Source of the DNA: Pelagomonas calceolata | Taxonomy: Eukaryota > Sar > Pelagophyceae > Pelagomonadales > Pelagomonadaceae | Assembly: GCA_918797485.1 (NCBI GenBank) | Contig: CAKKNE010000003.1 | Location: 744,001 to 808,000 of the forward strand | Direction: 5' to 3' | Length of the DNA: 64,000 bases | Shown here: positions 37,408 through 47,163 of the stretch, piece after piece | Layout of the letters: every line of letters begins with the position of its first letter | How positions within the stretch are numbered: position 1 is the first letter of the stretch | Made by a program: the position numbers and the translations under genes | Notes under the pieces: generated by a model | The model's input: the letters and a program-made list of their open reading frames with translations, nothing else | Database searches by the model: none | What the model was told of the DNA's origin: nothing

Positions 37408-39096
37408 TTACAACTCGTTGGGGCACCACGGGCACACGCTCGAGTGCCCGCCCGCGACCCAGTCATCCCGCTGGCAGACGCCGGAACAATAGCGCCGCGC
37501 GCCGCACCCGCCGCATGAGGGGAAGGCCTCCCGGTCCAACGGGCCCCGCCCGCCGCAGACGTCGCAGAGACGCCGCGCCTGGCGGGCCTGCGTGCGCAGT
37601 ATCTTCGCGGCTGTCCGGATCCCCGCCTTGATGTCGTCCTTGAAACTCCTTCTCATCTTCAGTATCATCACCTCGATTTCCGTGGCGCAGGTGTCAGATC
37701 GCGCGATGAGCGCCTTCCGCACCATCTTGCGCGTCAGCGTCCCGGCGATGGCCGCCTCCCGGAGTAATGGGTCGTCCATGATCGCTCGCGCGGCCTGACT
37801 CTTGAGAAGCATATTCCCGCGCGCAGACGGAGCTTCGCAGAGACTATTCCGCAGCGCCGCGCCGCGCAGCGCCGCATCGACGACGGAGACACCCTCGAGG
37901 AACTCCCGCGCCGCCGCCGCCGTGCCGAGGACGGGCGCGGCGGGCCAGCCGAGGCGACCGCCCCAGACGACGGCCGGCACCGCCTCGCGCTTAACGGTGG
38001 CGAGGGCCTCGCCCTCGAGGACGACGACGACGTACTTGCGCGGCCCCCAGTCGTCGGTGGGCTCCCAGCCCTCCACGGAGCGGAGGTGCGGTGGCTTCTG
38101 GCGCAGGCCGATGGCAAAAAAATCGCGGATCGCAACCGGCGCCATTTCGTCGTCGTCCGCGCCAGGCACCGGGCCGTAGTGCATGTCGAACGAGGTCATG
38201 TGGGACGGCGCGATTCTTGCCTCAATGTATGATCCCGAAGCGTCGTTGCCTCGCCACTCCAGCGTGAGGCAGGACGGCGTGAAGACGACCGTGACGTCGC
38301 GCTGCAGTTTCGTGCCGAAGTAGACGCGGCGGCACCGGAGCATGACCCGCTCACTCGCCCATCGCCGCGTCGCCCTGGCAGTGACCTTCCTACGCACCGG
38401 CCGCATCGGCGGACACGGCACCGACAGCACGGCATCGACGCGCTTGGCCATGGCGCTCTCGACGCGGTCCGCGAACGTCTCGGGGAACGCCGCCTGCCGT
38501 ACCGACTTCGCGACCCAGGCGGGGCCGTACGCCTCTGCCCCGTTAACGGTGACCGGGACGCCGGCCGCGCGCGCGCGTGATAACGCGGCCTCGATGCGGC
38601 GCGCCGCCGCGTCGCGCGCGAGCGCCGCGGCGTCCACCGGTGGCGGCGGCGCGGCGGCCGGCGGTCCCGGAGGTAAGGTCGCGTCGACGGCGCCCCAGCC
38701 ACGCTGGGGCGCCAGATTCGCGTCGCTGCCGCCCTTGGACGGACTGCGGCGGACCGTCTTGGCGAAGAGTGCGGCAGCACGTGGAATCAAGCTCTTCTTC
38801 TTGGGCTTGCTAGGCGTGCCGACCGGCGCGGGGCCTACACCCTTTGCGTAGTCCTCGAGCCGCAGCTCCTCGAAGGACTTGCCCTCGTAGGCGGGCATCG
38901 CCGTGATGGAGGCCAAGAAATTCTCAGACGGACCATGCTCAATATATGCGCCCGGAATTTGAATCATGGCCCTTTCCACTCCTCCAAATGTCAGCTCGTA
39001 CGGCGGCGCACCCGTGCCCTCCCCGCCGAAGCCCGCTTCCTTCGTCTGAGATTTCAGATTTTTTAGCCGCTCGCCGAGCTTGATGATCGCATCCAT
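37408..39096 (-). CDS. GLEBS-motif protein with C-terminal MYND-type zinc finger
   Basis: 562 residues from MDAIIKLGERLKNLK. Residues 60-85 (FLASITAMPAYEGKS, then FEELRLEDYAKG) match the GLEBS motif by which NUP98 and related proteins bind RAE1/Gle2 or BUB3. The middle (about 270-390) has a beta-rich, PH-like pattern (RRVYFGTKLQRDVTVVFTPS). The C-terminus (residues 515-562) has the MYND cysteine series: CDVCGG, then CGGCGARRYCSGVCQRDDW and a final HSSVC. No FG repeats are present, so this is not NUP98 itself. A link to mRNA export or mitotic checkpoint through RAE1 is inferred. Confidence 0.7.
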   Translation of the reverse strand: MDAIIKLGERLKNLKSQTKEAGFGGEGTGAPPYELTFGGVERAMIQIPGAYIEHGPSENFLASITAMPAYEGKSFEELRLEDYAKGVGPAPVGTPSKPKKKSLIPRAAALFAKTVRRSPSKGGSDANLAPQRGWGAVDATLPPGPPAAAPPPPVDAAALARDAAARRIEAALSRARAAGVPVTVNGAEAYGPAWVAKSVRQAAFPETFADRVESAMAKRVDAVLSVPCPPMRPVRRKVTARATRRWASERVMLRCRRVYFGTKLQRDVTVVFTPSCLTLEWRGNDASGSYIEARIAPSHMTSFDMHYGPVPGADDDEMAPVAIRDFFAIGLRQKPPHLRSVEGWEPTDDWGPRKYVVVVLEGEALATVKREAVPAVVWGGRLGWPAAPVLGTAAAAREFLEGVSVVDAALRGAALRNSLCEAPSARGNMLLKSQAARAIMDDPLLREAAIAGTLTRKMVRKALIARSDTCATEIEVMILKMRRSFKDDIKAGIRTAAKILRTQARQARRLCDVCGGRGPLDREAFPSCGGCGARRYCSGVCQRDDWVAGGHSSVCPWCPNEL

Positions 39097-39410
39097 TGTG
39101 CGGGCTGGCCGCATCGCACGGGTGCTGCGCAAGGAGGCCCCTCTCACTGCTATAGAGAGCTAAACAGCACCGGCGCCGATCACGCTGCAGCCACGCACAG
39201 CGACAGCGACCACAACTGTGAAGCAATGCCAAAATCACGCTGGCGGCGCACGAGACGCCGCTGCTTGCTCCTTACGCGGCCTGGCAAGCCTCTGCGCGCA
39301 CCTACGCGACGGGTTTTACGCGGTTCGCGATGCATCTGTTCGAAGCCATCGGGGCGAGAGACGCGTCGGGGCGAAGCCGGTTCCCCTGCTTGCGTACTTT
39401 AAAACATAGT
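39097..39410. other. Spacer between two minus-strand genes
   Basis: 314 bases, presumably the promoter of the GLEBS-MYND gene and the 3' region of the next. No repeat or RNA gene was recognised. Confidence 0.5.
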
Positions 39411-39782
39411 TTAGAGGCTCCCGTGCGTGAAGTCCCCGCACCACGGCGGCTTGCCCTCCTTTGGCCGGTGGACGTAGGGCCGCACCTTGAGGTAGATCTT
39501 GCTATCTGCTTCGAGGCCGACGACGCCGAGCAGGGCACTGTCATCATCAATACCGACATTTCTCAATTCACCTGAATCCTCGTCGACTTGCTTCACGGAC
39601 AGCATCTGCCGTGATGGAGCGAGCATGGACTGGCCCGACACCGTGCGGCAGAGGGCCTGGATCTCCTGCTTCAAACGCAGGACCTGCCAATCACTGTCCA
39701 CATCAAGCACGGCGCGCGCGGGTCTGAGTGTTGGCGCGAGGCAGAGCGGTTTATGGTAGGTCTCGAGCTGGACCTCGAACAT
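39411..39782 (-). CDS. Small protein with ubiquitin-like fold
   Basis: 123 residues. Residues 20-103 have the beta-beta-alpha-beta layout of ubiquitin-like domains: VLDVDSDWQVLRLKQEIQAL, then RQMLSVKQVDEDSGELRNVG and a closing strand SKIYLKVRPYV. There is no diglycine end, so it is unlikely to be conjugated. The tail KPPWCGDFTHGSL is unusual. The exact family was not recognised. Confidence 0.6.
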   Translation of the reverse strand: MFEVQLETYHKPLCLAPTLRPARAVLDVDSDWQVLRLKQEIQALCRTVSGQSMLAPSRQMLSVKQVDEDSGELRNVGIDDDSALLGVVGLEADSKIYLKVRPYVHRPKEGKPPWCGDFTHGSL

Positions 39783-40330
39783 GGTCCTTTTGCACGACGA
39801 ATGGCGTCGTACGGATGCGCGCAGTGGGAGTGGCTGCCCAGTAGGCTGCCGAGATGCTGCCCCAGATGCTGCCGCGCGGCCGTTGCAGCTGGTGGAGTAC
39901 GCTACGACACGTCAATTCCGATGCCGATAGAAGGGCTGCGACAGCACGGATGCTGCCTCGCGGTCGCAGGCACGATGGAGGCTGCTGGGCGCGAGAGAGG
40001 GCGCTGCGGCCGGCTTGGCCGGAGAGGGTTTTTCTGAAACAGCAATCTCCTACGCAACGCAAGGGTGGCGAAGCCTCGCGAAGCATAGAGGGAGCTGTCG
40101 CGGAGTTGTTTTTTAGGCCCGAATGTTGCTCCTCGCGAAGGTGCTGCCATTTGTGCCGCGGCGCGCTCTCGGGGAGACACGCATCGCCGCGAACAGGCCG
40201 GTTGTCACGTGTGCGTTGTGTGCGTTGCGGAACTGCAAGGGCTGCCCTTGTTACTATTTCTGACTGCTGCAAAGGGCTGCCACTTGTAAACTATTCCTCA
40301 GTAAACGCCGTCGCCGCGCGCGCATAACTC
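39783..40330. other. Divergent promoter spacer
   Basis: 548 bases. Short GGGCTGCC/GGCAGC words recur here, as upstream of several other genes, but no GCTAGTG palindrome was found. Confidence 0.5.
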
Positions 40331-41038
40331 ATGGCGCGAAAATCGGACAGAAGCCGCCGCGACGCCGCGCCGGCGCGCGGCCGGACCATGAATGTGGACC
40401 GGCCGACGGAGCGCGACGCGCCGCCCGTAGCCAAACGGGGCACGAGCCGCGAGGGCCTCTACCTCGACCAGGTCTTCCCGGGCGTGCCGCAGCGCATCGA
40501 GATCATAGAAGAAAAGCTCGGCAACTCGCCCGGCAGCCGGCACTCGCCCGTCGTGCCCGCGGATAAAAAACAAATCGCGACGCCGGAGAAGGCGCCGCCA
40601 CCCATACCGGCGCTGACGCCGGACAAGCCGGACAAGCCGGCGTCGGTCCAGAAGCCCTCGCCGATGGAGAAGCGGTACGCGGAACTCGCGGAGCCCGAGC
40701 GCTACGACGCGCCGCCGTCGCCCGCGCGAGTACGCCTCGAGGAGCGGTGCTGGCCGTCTTCCCAGAGACGGCGGCGCGCCCCATCGCCGCCGCCGGCGCC
40801 CGGCTCGCCGGCGTCGCCGTTGGAACGCGCATCGTTGCTGAACGCCGCGCCGGCCGTCGACAGCCCCCGAGAGGATGCGCCGGAGCCGCTCTTCTGCGGC
40901 TTCTTCCTGGGGGGCGGCGCCGCGACGTCGTCGAACGACTGCACCTACTTCTGGGGCGCCCCGGCCGCGCCGAGCCACTCGGGCTGCTTCAACCCGTTCA
41001 GCAACGGCCTGTCGGACGACGAGGAGAGCGTAAGTTAG
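40331..41038 (+). CDS. Disordered Pro-rich protein with Cys/Phe-rich tail
   Basis: 235 residues, low-complexity (PDKPDKPAS, SPPPAPGSPASP), ending in a Gly/Cys/Phe-rich segment (LFCGFFLGGGAA, then CFNPFSNGLSDDEES). No family was recognised. Its TAG stop overlaps by four bases the stop of the convergent 6-phosphogluconolactonase gene, so the two mRNAs must have overlapping 3' ends. Confidence 0.6.
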   Translation: MARKSDRSRRDAAPARGRTMNVDRPTERDAPPVAKRGTSREGLYLDQVFPGVPQRIEIIEEKLGNSPGSRHSPVVPADKKQIATPEKAPPPIPALTPDKPDKPASVQKPSPMEKRYAELAEPERYDAPPSPARVRLEERCWPSSQRRRRAPSPPPAPGSPASPLERASLLNAAPAVDSPREDAPEPLFCGFFLGGGAATSSNDCTYFWGAPAAPSHSGCFNPFSNGLSDDEESVS

Positions 41039-42070
41039 AGCGTTAGCTTAGACGCGGCGGCGGTGTCGAACACATACTGTGCGACATCGCGAAAACCCGC
41101 CGCCGGGAAGTCACGGACCGCTTCCGGCGTTTCGATTGCGCGCTTCATGGCGTCGGATTTCCCCTGCGGGTACTTTTCCGAGACGCCGCACGCCGCGACG
41201 AGGACCTCTCTAGCTGCCCTCATCACCGGGAGCGACAGGGAGATGGAGCCGGGGTCCTTCATCTCGACGGGCAGGCACCAGCTGTAGTCGTCCGTGCACT
41301 CGTCGCGGTTCGGGTAGAGCGACCCGACCTGTGTGGAAATCAAGCAGTGTGTCGGGTGCACCCGATAACTTTTCACTAAGTCATTTCTCGGCGATGACGC
41401 GGCCGCGCTGGCTCTGTGGAGAGGTGAGGAACCGGCATAGCACGTGCCGTAAAAGTTTGATTTCCACACAGGTGCCGACGTGGCCGTCGTCGCCGACGCC
41501 GATGACCATCATATCGAATACTGGGATGCTTTCTCCACTCGCCGTCGCCGCGACCGGCAATAAGTTTTGCTGCGTCGCAAGTTCCAACAATTCGGCGTAG
41601 CGGCACGCCTCCGCCACCGCGTCCGAGGACCCGCCCAGATTGAGCACGTCCACGCCATCCCACCCGGCGTCCAGGAAGCCCGCCCGCGCCTTGGCGTGCG
41701 TGCTGAGCGTAGCGTCGGCGTCGTCGTCCACGGCCTTGTGATTGACGTAGGCCAGCAGGCAGTCCTCCGCCCAACTCGGCGAGCTACCAGCGAGCATCTT
41801 GAGCACGCTGCCACCCGGGATGGCCAGCGTGAAGGTGCCGCGCTCCTCAACGGCGCGCTTCCCCGCCTCGTCGATGCGTTTCCACACTTCCGCGCCGACC
41901 GCATCGGCGTCCGAAAGCACGGTTATCCGTGATTTGTCTGCAGGAGGCAGCGATGACTGCTCGGCTAGCTCTGCGAGGCTTTGGGCTGCGAGATGCGTCG
42001 CTGACCGCCGCTTGCATGGTGCTTGCAATGCTGCAGCACTGCTGAGCAGGAGGAGTGCCTTTGCTGCCAT
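41035..42070 (-). CDS. PGLS: 6-phosphogluconolactonase, probably plastid-targeted
   Basis: Exons 42070-41480 and 41328-41035 give 294 residues. The signature VIGVGDDGH (exon 1) continues as VGSLYPN only after the intron is removed, matching the family motif GxGxDGHxxSLFP. Upstream, FTLAIPGGSVLKML is the substrate-binding glycine segment. The N-terminus (MAAKALLLLSSAAALQAP) is a signal peptide followed by a basic, Ser/Ala-rich stretch, as in stramenopile plastid presequences. The enzyme hydrolyses 6-phosphogluconolactone in the oxidative pentose phosphate pathway, giving NADPH supply. A GCTAGTG palindrome lies 133 bp upstream. Confidence 0.9.
41329..41479 (-). mobile_element. Introner element in the 6-phosphogluconolactonase gene, GT-AG
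   Basis: A 151-nt intron, phase 0, placed exactly within the catalytic DGH-VGSL motif. The terminal inverted repeats are the best preserved in the window: CTGTGTGGAAATCAA on the left and TTGATTTCCACACAG on the right, a perfect 15-bp pair. The target duplication is GTCGGCAC and GTCGGGTC. It carries the CCGGTTCCTCACC module. Confidence 0.95.
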
Positions 42071-42202
42071 TATTGATGCGAATTGATGAGGTTTGCGACT
42101 TCGGCCGGTGCAGTGATGTGCTGAGGAACTGCGATTGCAAATTTGCAGGCAGAACTGCAGATGACGCGGCAGCTGGCGATGATGACACGCGTGACACCAC
42201 GC

Positions 42203-42229
42203 AGCTAGCGACCTGTAACACACTAGAAA
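42203..42229 (-). promoter_or_regulatory. GCTAGTG palindrome, copy 4
   Basis: Minus-strand reading TTTCTAGTGTGTTACAG then GTCGCTAGCT. It is 133 bp upstream of the 6-phosphogluconolactonase start. The core has TGTGTTAC instead of TGTCTTAC. Confidence 0.75.
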
Positions 42230-42276
42230 GCCATTCGTAACAAAGAGTCTTACACATGATGTCACATGCACTCGAA

Positions 42277-43404
42277 TCAGTAATCTTCCAACTCGTAGCC
42301 GTCCGAATCTTGTTCTCGTTCGGGTCTGTCCGGAACCGTATAGAAGCCGTTCCGCTCGGCGAGGACGACGAGGGACTTGACCGGCGAGGCGAGTAGGTCG
42401 GTGAATTGCGCAACTTCCCCCACGAGATCGCTCGGGAGGCCGCTCAGCGCGGCCGCGCTCCGGGCCGCGCTCACGTCGTGCTCGAGACAGACCAAGATGC
42501 TGCCCTCGCCGACCTGGTCGCCGTTGAACTGCTGCCCGGGGAAGAACTGCGTCGTCAGGCCGTGGGATCCGGGTTCAGTCCTCGAAGGGTTGTCTACGTT
42601 GTACGCGGCCATTCCGGGCGGCGTCACGTAGATCGACCACGTCTTCAGCTTCTCGGCGAGGGCCTTCACGAGGTTGCCGTCGGCCGCAAACGCGTCGTCG
42701 CAGAAAACGGCGCGCAGCGTCTCGCGCGTGACGCCGTAGTGAGGGCTTTGAACAAGCTCGGCGGCGTCCACGCTGCGGTAAAACGAGTCGCTGTTCTTGA
42801 GGTCGTGGACGATCCACGCCAACGAAGCCTTGGTGGAGACGTATCCCTCCTCGGCGCCGAACCCGTGGTGCGAGCCGGTCGAGTCCTTGCCGATATGCCA
42901 GCGCCCGCGCCCGCCGAGCATGACTTCGGCATCCGGGCGCTTGACGAGCTCCTCGAGAAACCGCATCGCGCCCTGCGCCTCGGTGCCCGTGTCGCTGTAA
43001 CATCCAGGCACTCCATATCTCTGTCGCTTGTTCGCCTCGCGGAGCTGCGCGACGTGCTCGGCGATCGAGCGCTGCCCCGCATTATCCATGACGATACCAG
43101 CGGTGGTCACCGCGATGTGGCTTTCGCAGTCCCTGCTATGGCCGCCGTCCCACGAAGATGCGCCCTCGTCATAGACGAGCGCCGCGGCGTCGATGCGGCG
43201 CGGCGCGACGACGAGGCGCGACACGTCGCCTGGATAAACTGGGCAGCGGTCCGCGCGCGAAGCGAAGTCGTTGATTTCCTCCGCATCCGCCTTTGGCGCC
43301 GCAATCTCATCCGTCCGCGGAGCAGTCTCAGCCTCCTGCGGCTCCTTGGCTTGGGCCTTCGACACGGTGGACTTTTTCGCGGGCTCCTTGGCTGTGCGAA
43401 CCAT
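42277..43404 (-). CDS. Unrecognised protein with Lys/Ala-rich N-terminus
   Basis: 375 residues from MVRTAKEPAKKSTVSKAQAK. The first 40 residues are basic and low-complexity. The rest looks globular: VVAPRRIDAAALVYDEG, FLEELVKRPDAEVMLGGRG, HHGFGAEEGYVSTKASLAWI, then FFPGQQFNGDQVGEGSILVC. Conserved-looking His/Gly segments (GSHHGFG, GSHGLTTQFF) might be catalytic or binding, but no family was recognised. The minus-strand gene shares a divergent promoter, with one GCTAGTG palindrome, with the Nup133-like gene. Confidence 0.6.
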   Translation of the reverse strand: MVRTAKEPAKKSTVSKAQAKEPQEAETAPRTDEIAAPKADAEEINDFASRADRCPVYPGDVSRLVVAPRRIDAAALVYDEGASSWDGGHSRDCESHIAVTTAGIVMDNAGQRSIAEHVAQLREANKRQRYGVPGCYSDTGTEAQGAMRFLEELVKRPDAEVMLGGRGRWHIGKDSTGSHHGFGAEEGYVSTKASLAWIVHDLKNSDSFYRSVDAAELVQSPHYGVTRETLRAVFCDDAFAADGNLVKALAEKLKTWSIYVTPPGMAAYNVDNPSRTEPGSHGLTTQFFPGQQFNGDQVGEGSILVCLEHDVSAARSAAALSGLPSDLVGEVAQFTDLLASPVKSLVVLAERNGFYTVPDRPEREQDSDGYELEDY

Positions 43405-43497
43405 GGCCCAGTAGTAGGCGACTCTCCGAGCAATATGAAAGGCTGTGCTGGTCGGTTGGAGCCGCGCGCGGGCAAAAAAACACAAGACCCCAGCCGA

Positions 43498-43520
43498 GCT
43501 AGCGGTAGTAAGACACTAGC
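43498..43520 (-). promoter_or_regulatory. GCTAGTG palindrome, copy 5
   Basis: Minus-strand reading GCTAGTGTCTTACTAC then CGCTAGC. It is 92 bp from the minus-strand start at 43404 and 140 bp from the plus-strand start at 43660. Confidence 0.8.
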
Positions 43521-43659
43521 AGAGCACAAGCTCCAAGGCCGCGCGGCCACAAAGAGCTCCACAAAGGCCGTGCAAGGGTGCGGCAGACTTGTGAAATATC
43601 TTTCACAGGCCGCCACACGCAGCCTGAGCACTTTCGCCGCGGCGCGAGCGCCAAAAACC

Positions 43660-46600
43660 ATGACACCGCAAAAACGTAGAGTAGACGGGTCGTTAGTAGC
43701 GGACGAGCTGTGCCCGAGCCCCCCTCTACTGAAGGAGCAGCTGGCCCTCGGCCCCGCCGCGACGTACGGCCTCGCGGACGCGCGCGGCCTCGCTTTATTG
43801 GGTGTCGGCGACGAATGCGTCGCCTGGCGCCCGCGCGGCGACGGCGGCGGCGCGCACCGCATTTTGCAGCTCGGACTGAACCTCGCGGCCGACGAGCGGC
43901 CCCTCGTTTGTGCGCTGGGAACACCAAATCGAGTGGAGAGCGTCGCCTTCCTGCAGGGCAATGCCTGTTCCATACATAAACTTAGTGAGGCGCCCGGCGC
44001 GCCTCCTGTAGTACACGACTTTGACGGAAGGGCGTCTGCATGCACCTCGATGGGCCGCGTACTGATCGTGGGCGACGCTTCCGGCAAACTGCATCGCCTC
44101 GACGCGAACGGCTTCGCTGTATTAGGTGGTGCAGAGATGAGACAAAGGGCCGCCCAGGTCAGCGCGCAAGCGTCACAAGGGGCCCAAAAAGGTTTAGTGC
44201 GCAAGTCCCTCGGCGCTTTAGGTGGCTTCGCCTCGTCGGTCGTGGGTTTACTAGGCGACGAGGAGGACCCGGCGGGCTATGACATTGACGACGGGGCCGT
44301 GACGGCCCTCTCCTGTACCGAAGAGGGTGATGTGTTTGCCTTCCTCGCGACGGGCGCCTGTCAAAGATGGAGGTTAGGAGCCACCGCTTCGTTTGTGTGT
44401 GCCCACGAGGCCTGCTTCGCCGACGAGTCCAATAGTTTCGCGGGCTTCTTCTCGCCCCCTCCCCAAGGTGCAGTGAAGAAGCCCTGGGTCACTCATGGAG
44501 CGGCCTGCGTTGCTGGTAGCATCGTGGCTTCTCAACACGCGGGCGAACTGTCGCGCATCGTCATTTTGAGTTATCATGATGACGGCGAGCTGAGACGGCC
44601 GTGCTTTACGACGAAGGTAGTCCTCGATAGTTTAGACGCCATCGACTCGCCCTCGATCATCTCAAATGACGAAGCGGCCTGGGCCTGCTGGCGGCCTAGG
44701 GGAGCGGACGAGTGGCGCGTGGCCAACATTGAGGGAGGGTCGTTGGCGGCTCTACCACTATCTTGCGTCGCCTTCGGCGCGCCCTTCGAAGCTGAAAGAG
44801 ACGATTCTTCGTTGAGAGCGAGGCGCGCTCTCTTGGGCAGCACGGGCCTCGCGGCTCTCCTAAACGACGGCGGCGTCCTGGGCGTCGCCGCGGACGCCCC
44901 GCAACAGCCCTCTGCGCACAAGAAGCGTTCCACCAATATCGACTGGTCGTCGTTAGTCCAAGCGCTCGACGTCGAAAATGAAAATGTGGACGCGCTCGAA
45001 GCTTTAGGGAGTGCTGCCCGAGCCTACGACGCGCCCTCGCAAGAGTTGGGCCGCGCCGCGGTTGATGCGTCGACGCAATTACTGGAAAAAACACCTTTAC
45101 ATGGCTTCGGGGCCGATGATGTGGATGCGAGCGCTACTTTGGCTTTGCGGTTCGTGGAACAAAGGGAACGGCGCCACTCTTTACTAATTGAAGCCCTGTC
45201 CGGCGCCGCGCGCTGCTTGGATGGAGATAGCGCGTCAAAGCTCGCGGACGCGCACGGCAGATCAGCGTGCGCCGCGGCGGCGGCGCGCGTCCACGCCAAA
45301 TTAATGTTAAGAAAGCACCGCGCGGGCCAGTTACTCTCGCGCGCCTGCGGCGACGAAGTTAGCGAGGACGCCGCGTTCGATGCGAGAAGGCGCGCCGCGG
45401 GCCTGGGGGCCGTCGACGCGTTGTATGGTGAAGCACCTAATGATTCACTACGGGCCGCGCGGCGGTCGTTACGAAGTTGCGAGGACGCCGCGTCCGTGAA
45501 AGACGTCTGCGCGTTAATTAGGGCGGCGGCGGCAGCGGGCCGCGACGCGCGTAATGATGCTGCTAAACGGCTGCGGCTCCAGGTTGATGGGCCTTTTCGC
45601 GACGCGCGCGAGTCCTTGAGAAGTGCATTGGAGGCGCTGGAGAATGATGGATTTCCGCGGTGCGACGCGCGGGCGCCGCCGGCGGAATTAAGGCGTCTAG
45701 CCTTGGACCTCGCGGACCTGCTGGTGGGTGCTCAGGCGCCTGTAGATAGAGACGGCCGCGACGACGCGACGCTGGCCGCGACGTGTCTCGTGGCGGCGGC
45801 GGACGCGGCGCTCCGCGGCAAGAAGGGCGGCACCGCCGCGCAGCGCGCGTCGCAGTGGGCCTCGGACGCCGCGCCTGCTTTAGCGATCGCCGAGGCGAGC
45901 CGGGCGCACGCCGTTTTCTTGGACGCGTGCCTGCGGGCCGACGACATCGCGTGCGGCGCCGAGGACCGGACGCCCGACGGCGTCGCTTCTTCTCGACACG
46001 CGGCGGCGGGCCGAGCGAGAATCGCGCGGCGGTGTGCTTCCTCATCGGAGTTCGCGGACGAGGCCTTGTGTATTTTGGGCCGGCGCGGCCTCTTCGGCGA
46101 CGTCGCGGACCTGAGCCACGTCTGCTCGACCGAACGGGTCATGAGCGACGGCGTCCACGGCCTGCGCTGGCTCTGCGCCGCCGATTACGCGTCAAACGCG
46201 GACGACCTCGTCACGCTGGCGTCGAAGTCGCCGTCGGCGGCCTGTGGTACGACCTTGACCTCGATAGCATCTATAGCCTCGATCGCCGCCGGCGACCGGA
46301 CGCGCCAACTGAGATGCGAAGCGGCGCTGAAGGCGAGGAAGCTGGCTGCTGTTGTCTCGTCAGATGATGCGCCGTGCCCTGATATTGTGCGAGCTGCTTT
46401 GGAAAAAGTACCGACATCATCTGGAGACGACCGCCTGGCGCTCCTCGAGACGGCCCTCGACGCGTTGGCCCTCGAGACGCGGGACACGGCGAAGGTCTGG
46501 GCGGCGGCCTTCGCGGCCGACGAGCAGACGTGGCGCCAAGCGCTGGGCAACGATCTAGTGGTGCCGCCGGACTGCAAGCGCACTTGCTTTTACGATTTGG

Positions 46601-46797
46601 CGGCGAAGCGCGCGGCGGCCTCGGATCAGTCCTGGAGCGACACGCCCTCGCTCACGGCTGCGTTGGCGCCGCGCGGCGACGCGCGTGCTATAGCTCGTTT
46701 GCTGGCGTCGGCGCAGGAGGACGCGCGCGAAGGGGCGCGGGCGGATCGGGAGGCGGCTGCTGCCGCCCGCGCTGCTTCTTCTGATGATGCGGAGTAA
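43660..46797 (+). CDS. Nucleoporin-like beta-propeller/alpha-solenoid protein, probably Nup133
   Basis: 1045 residues from MTPQKRRVDGSLVADELC. Residues 30-440 read as a beta-propeller (ALLGVGDECVAWRPRG, SMGRVLIVGDASGKLHRLDA, LSCTEEGDVFAFLATGACQR). A helical insert RKSLGALGGFASSVVGLLG near residue 175 recalls the membrane-sensing loop of Nup133/Nup155. Residues 450-1045 are Ala-rich helices, as in nucleoporin solenoids. The N-terminal 40 residues carry a basic patch. Nup133 belongs to the Y-complex scaffold of the nuclear pore; assignment rests on layout and short motifs, so Nup155 or another propeller-solenoid protein cannot be excluded. Intronless. Confidence 0.55.
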   Translation: MTPQKRRVDGSLVADELCPSPPLLKEQLALGPAATYGLADARGLALLGVGDECVAWRPRGDGGGAHRILQLGLNLAADERPLVCALGTPNRVESVAFLQGNACSIHKLSEAPGAPPVVHDFDGRASACTSMGRVLIVGDASGKLHRLDANGFAVLGGAEMRQRAAQVSAQASQGAQKGLVRKSLGALGGFASSVVGLLGDEEDPAGYDIDDGAVTALSCTEEGDVFAFLATGACQRWRLGATASFVCAHEACFADESNSFAGFFSPPPQGAVKKPWVTHGAACVAGSIVASQHAGELSRIVILSYHDDGELRRPCFTTKVVLDSLDAIDSPSIISNDEAAWACWRPRGADEWRVANIEGGSLAALPLSCVAFGAPFEAERDDSSLRARRALLGSTGLAALLNDGGVLGVAADAPQQPSAHKKRSTNIDWSSLVQALDVENENVDALEALGSAARAYDAPSQELGRAAVDASTQLLEKTPLHGFGADDVDASATLALRFVEQRERRHSLLIEALSGAARCLDGDSASKLADAHGRSACAAAAARVHAKLMLRKHRAGQLLSRACGDEVSEDAAFDARRRAAGLGAVDALYGEAPNDSLRAARRSLRSCEDAASVKDVCALIRAAAAAGRDARNDAAKRLRLQVDGPFRDARESLRSALEALENDGFPRCDARAPPAELRRLALDLADLLVGAQAPVDRDGRDDATLAATCLVAAADAALRGKKGGTAAQRASQWASDAAPALAIAEASRAHAVFLDACLRADDIACGAEDRTPDGVASSRHAAAGRARIARRCASSSEFADEALCILGRRGLFGDVADLSHVCSTERVMSDGVHGLRWLCAADYASNADDLVTLASKSPSAACGTTLTSIASIASIAAGDRTRQLRCEAALKARKLAAVVSSDDAPCPDIVRAALEKVPTSSGDDRLALLETALDALALETRDTAKVWAAAFAADEQTWRQALGNDLVVPPDCKRTCFYDLAAKRAAASDQSWSDTPSLTAALAPRGDARAIARLLASAQEDAREGARADREAAAAARAASSDDAE

Positions 46798-47163
46798 GAG
46801 TCCGTCCCTATTTTACTGTCGATGTGTCGTTGCTGAAGGCACCGCGTTCGCCGACCGCGTTCGCCGATCGCTCCTAGCGGACTGTAAGACACTAGCAAGA
46901 TCAACAAAGTGGCGGGCCACGTGATTGCTGTGCGTCGGCTGTCTTAGCCTTGCAGGTGGTGCTAGGCGTGCATCAGAGAGTGCTCTGCTCGCGTCTTGCG
47001 GCGGGCGACTTGTCCGTGAGGCGTTGTGCGTGTCGGAGAGCGCACTCCACCGGAGCTCACACTCACAGCTGGTGTCGCTGCGCGTCAATACTCCAAACGG
47101 CTACACCCAATTCGAACAGCTGCACAGACGCTCGCACGCCGAACAACTGCTCAAAAAAACAGG
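46798..47163. other. Promoter spacer of the selenoprotein gene
   Basis: 366 bases between the Nup133-like stop and the selenoprotein ATG, holding one GCTAGTG palindrome at 46873-46898. Nothing else was seen. Confidence 0.6.
46873..46898 (-). promoter_or_regulatory. GCTAGTG palindrome, copy 6
   Basis: Minus-strand reading TTGCTAGTGTCTTACAG then TCCGCTAGG. It is about 265 bp upstream of the selenoprotein start. This is one of two copies between genes transcribed in the same direction. Confidence 0.8.

Noticed and set aside
42406-43659. The Nup133-like frame stays open for another 418 codons upstream of 43660, across the antisense of the gene at 42277.
   Set aside because: The upstream part is Arg/Val-rich with no domain, overlaps a credible minus-strand gene and passes through the promoter palindrome; GC-rich DNA gives long antisense frames.
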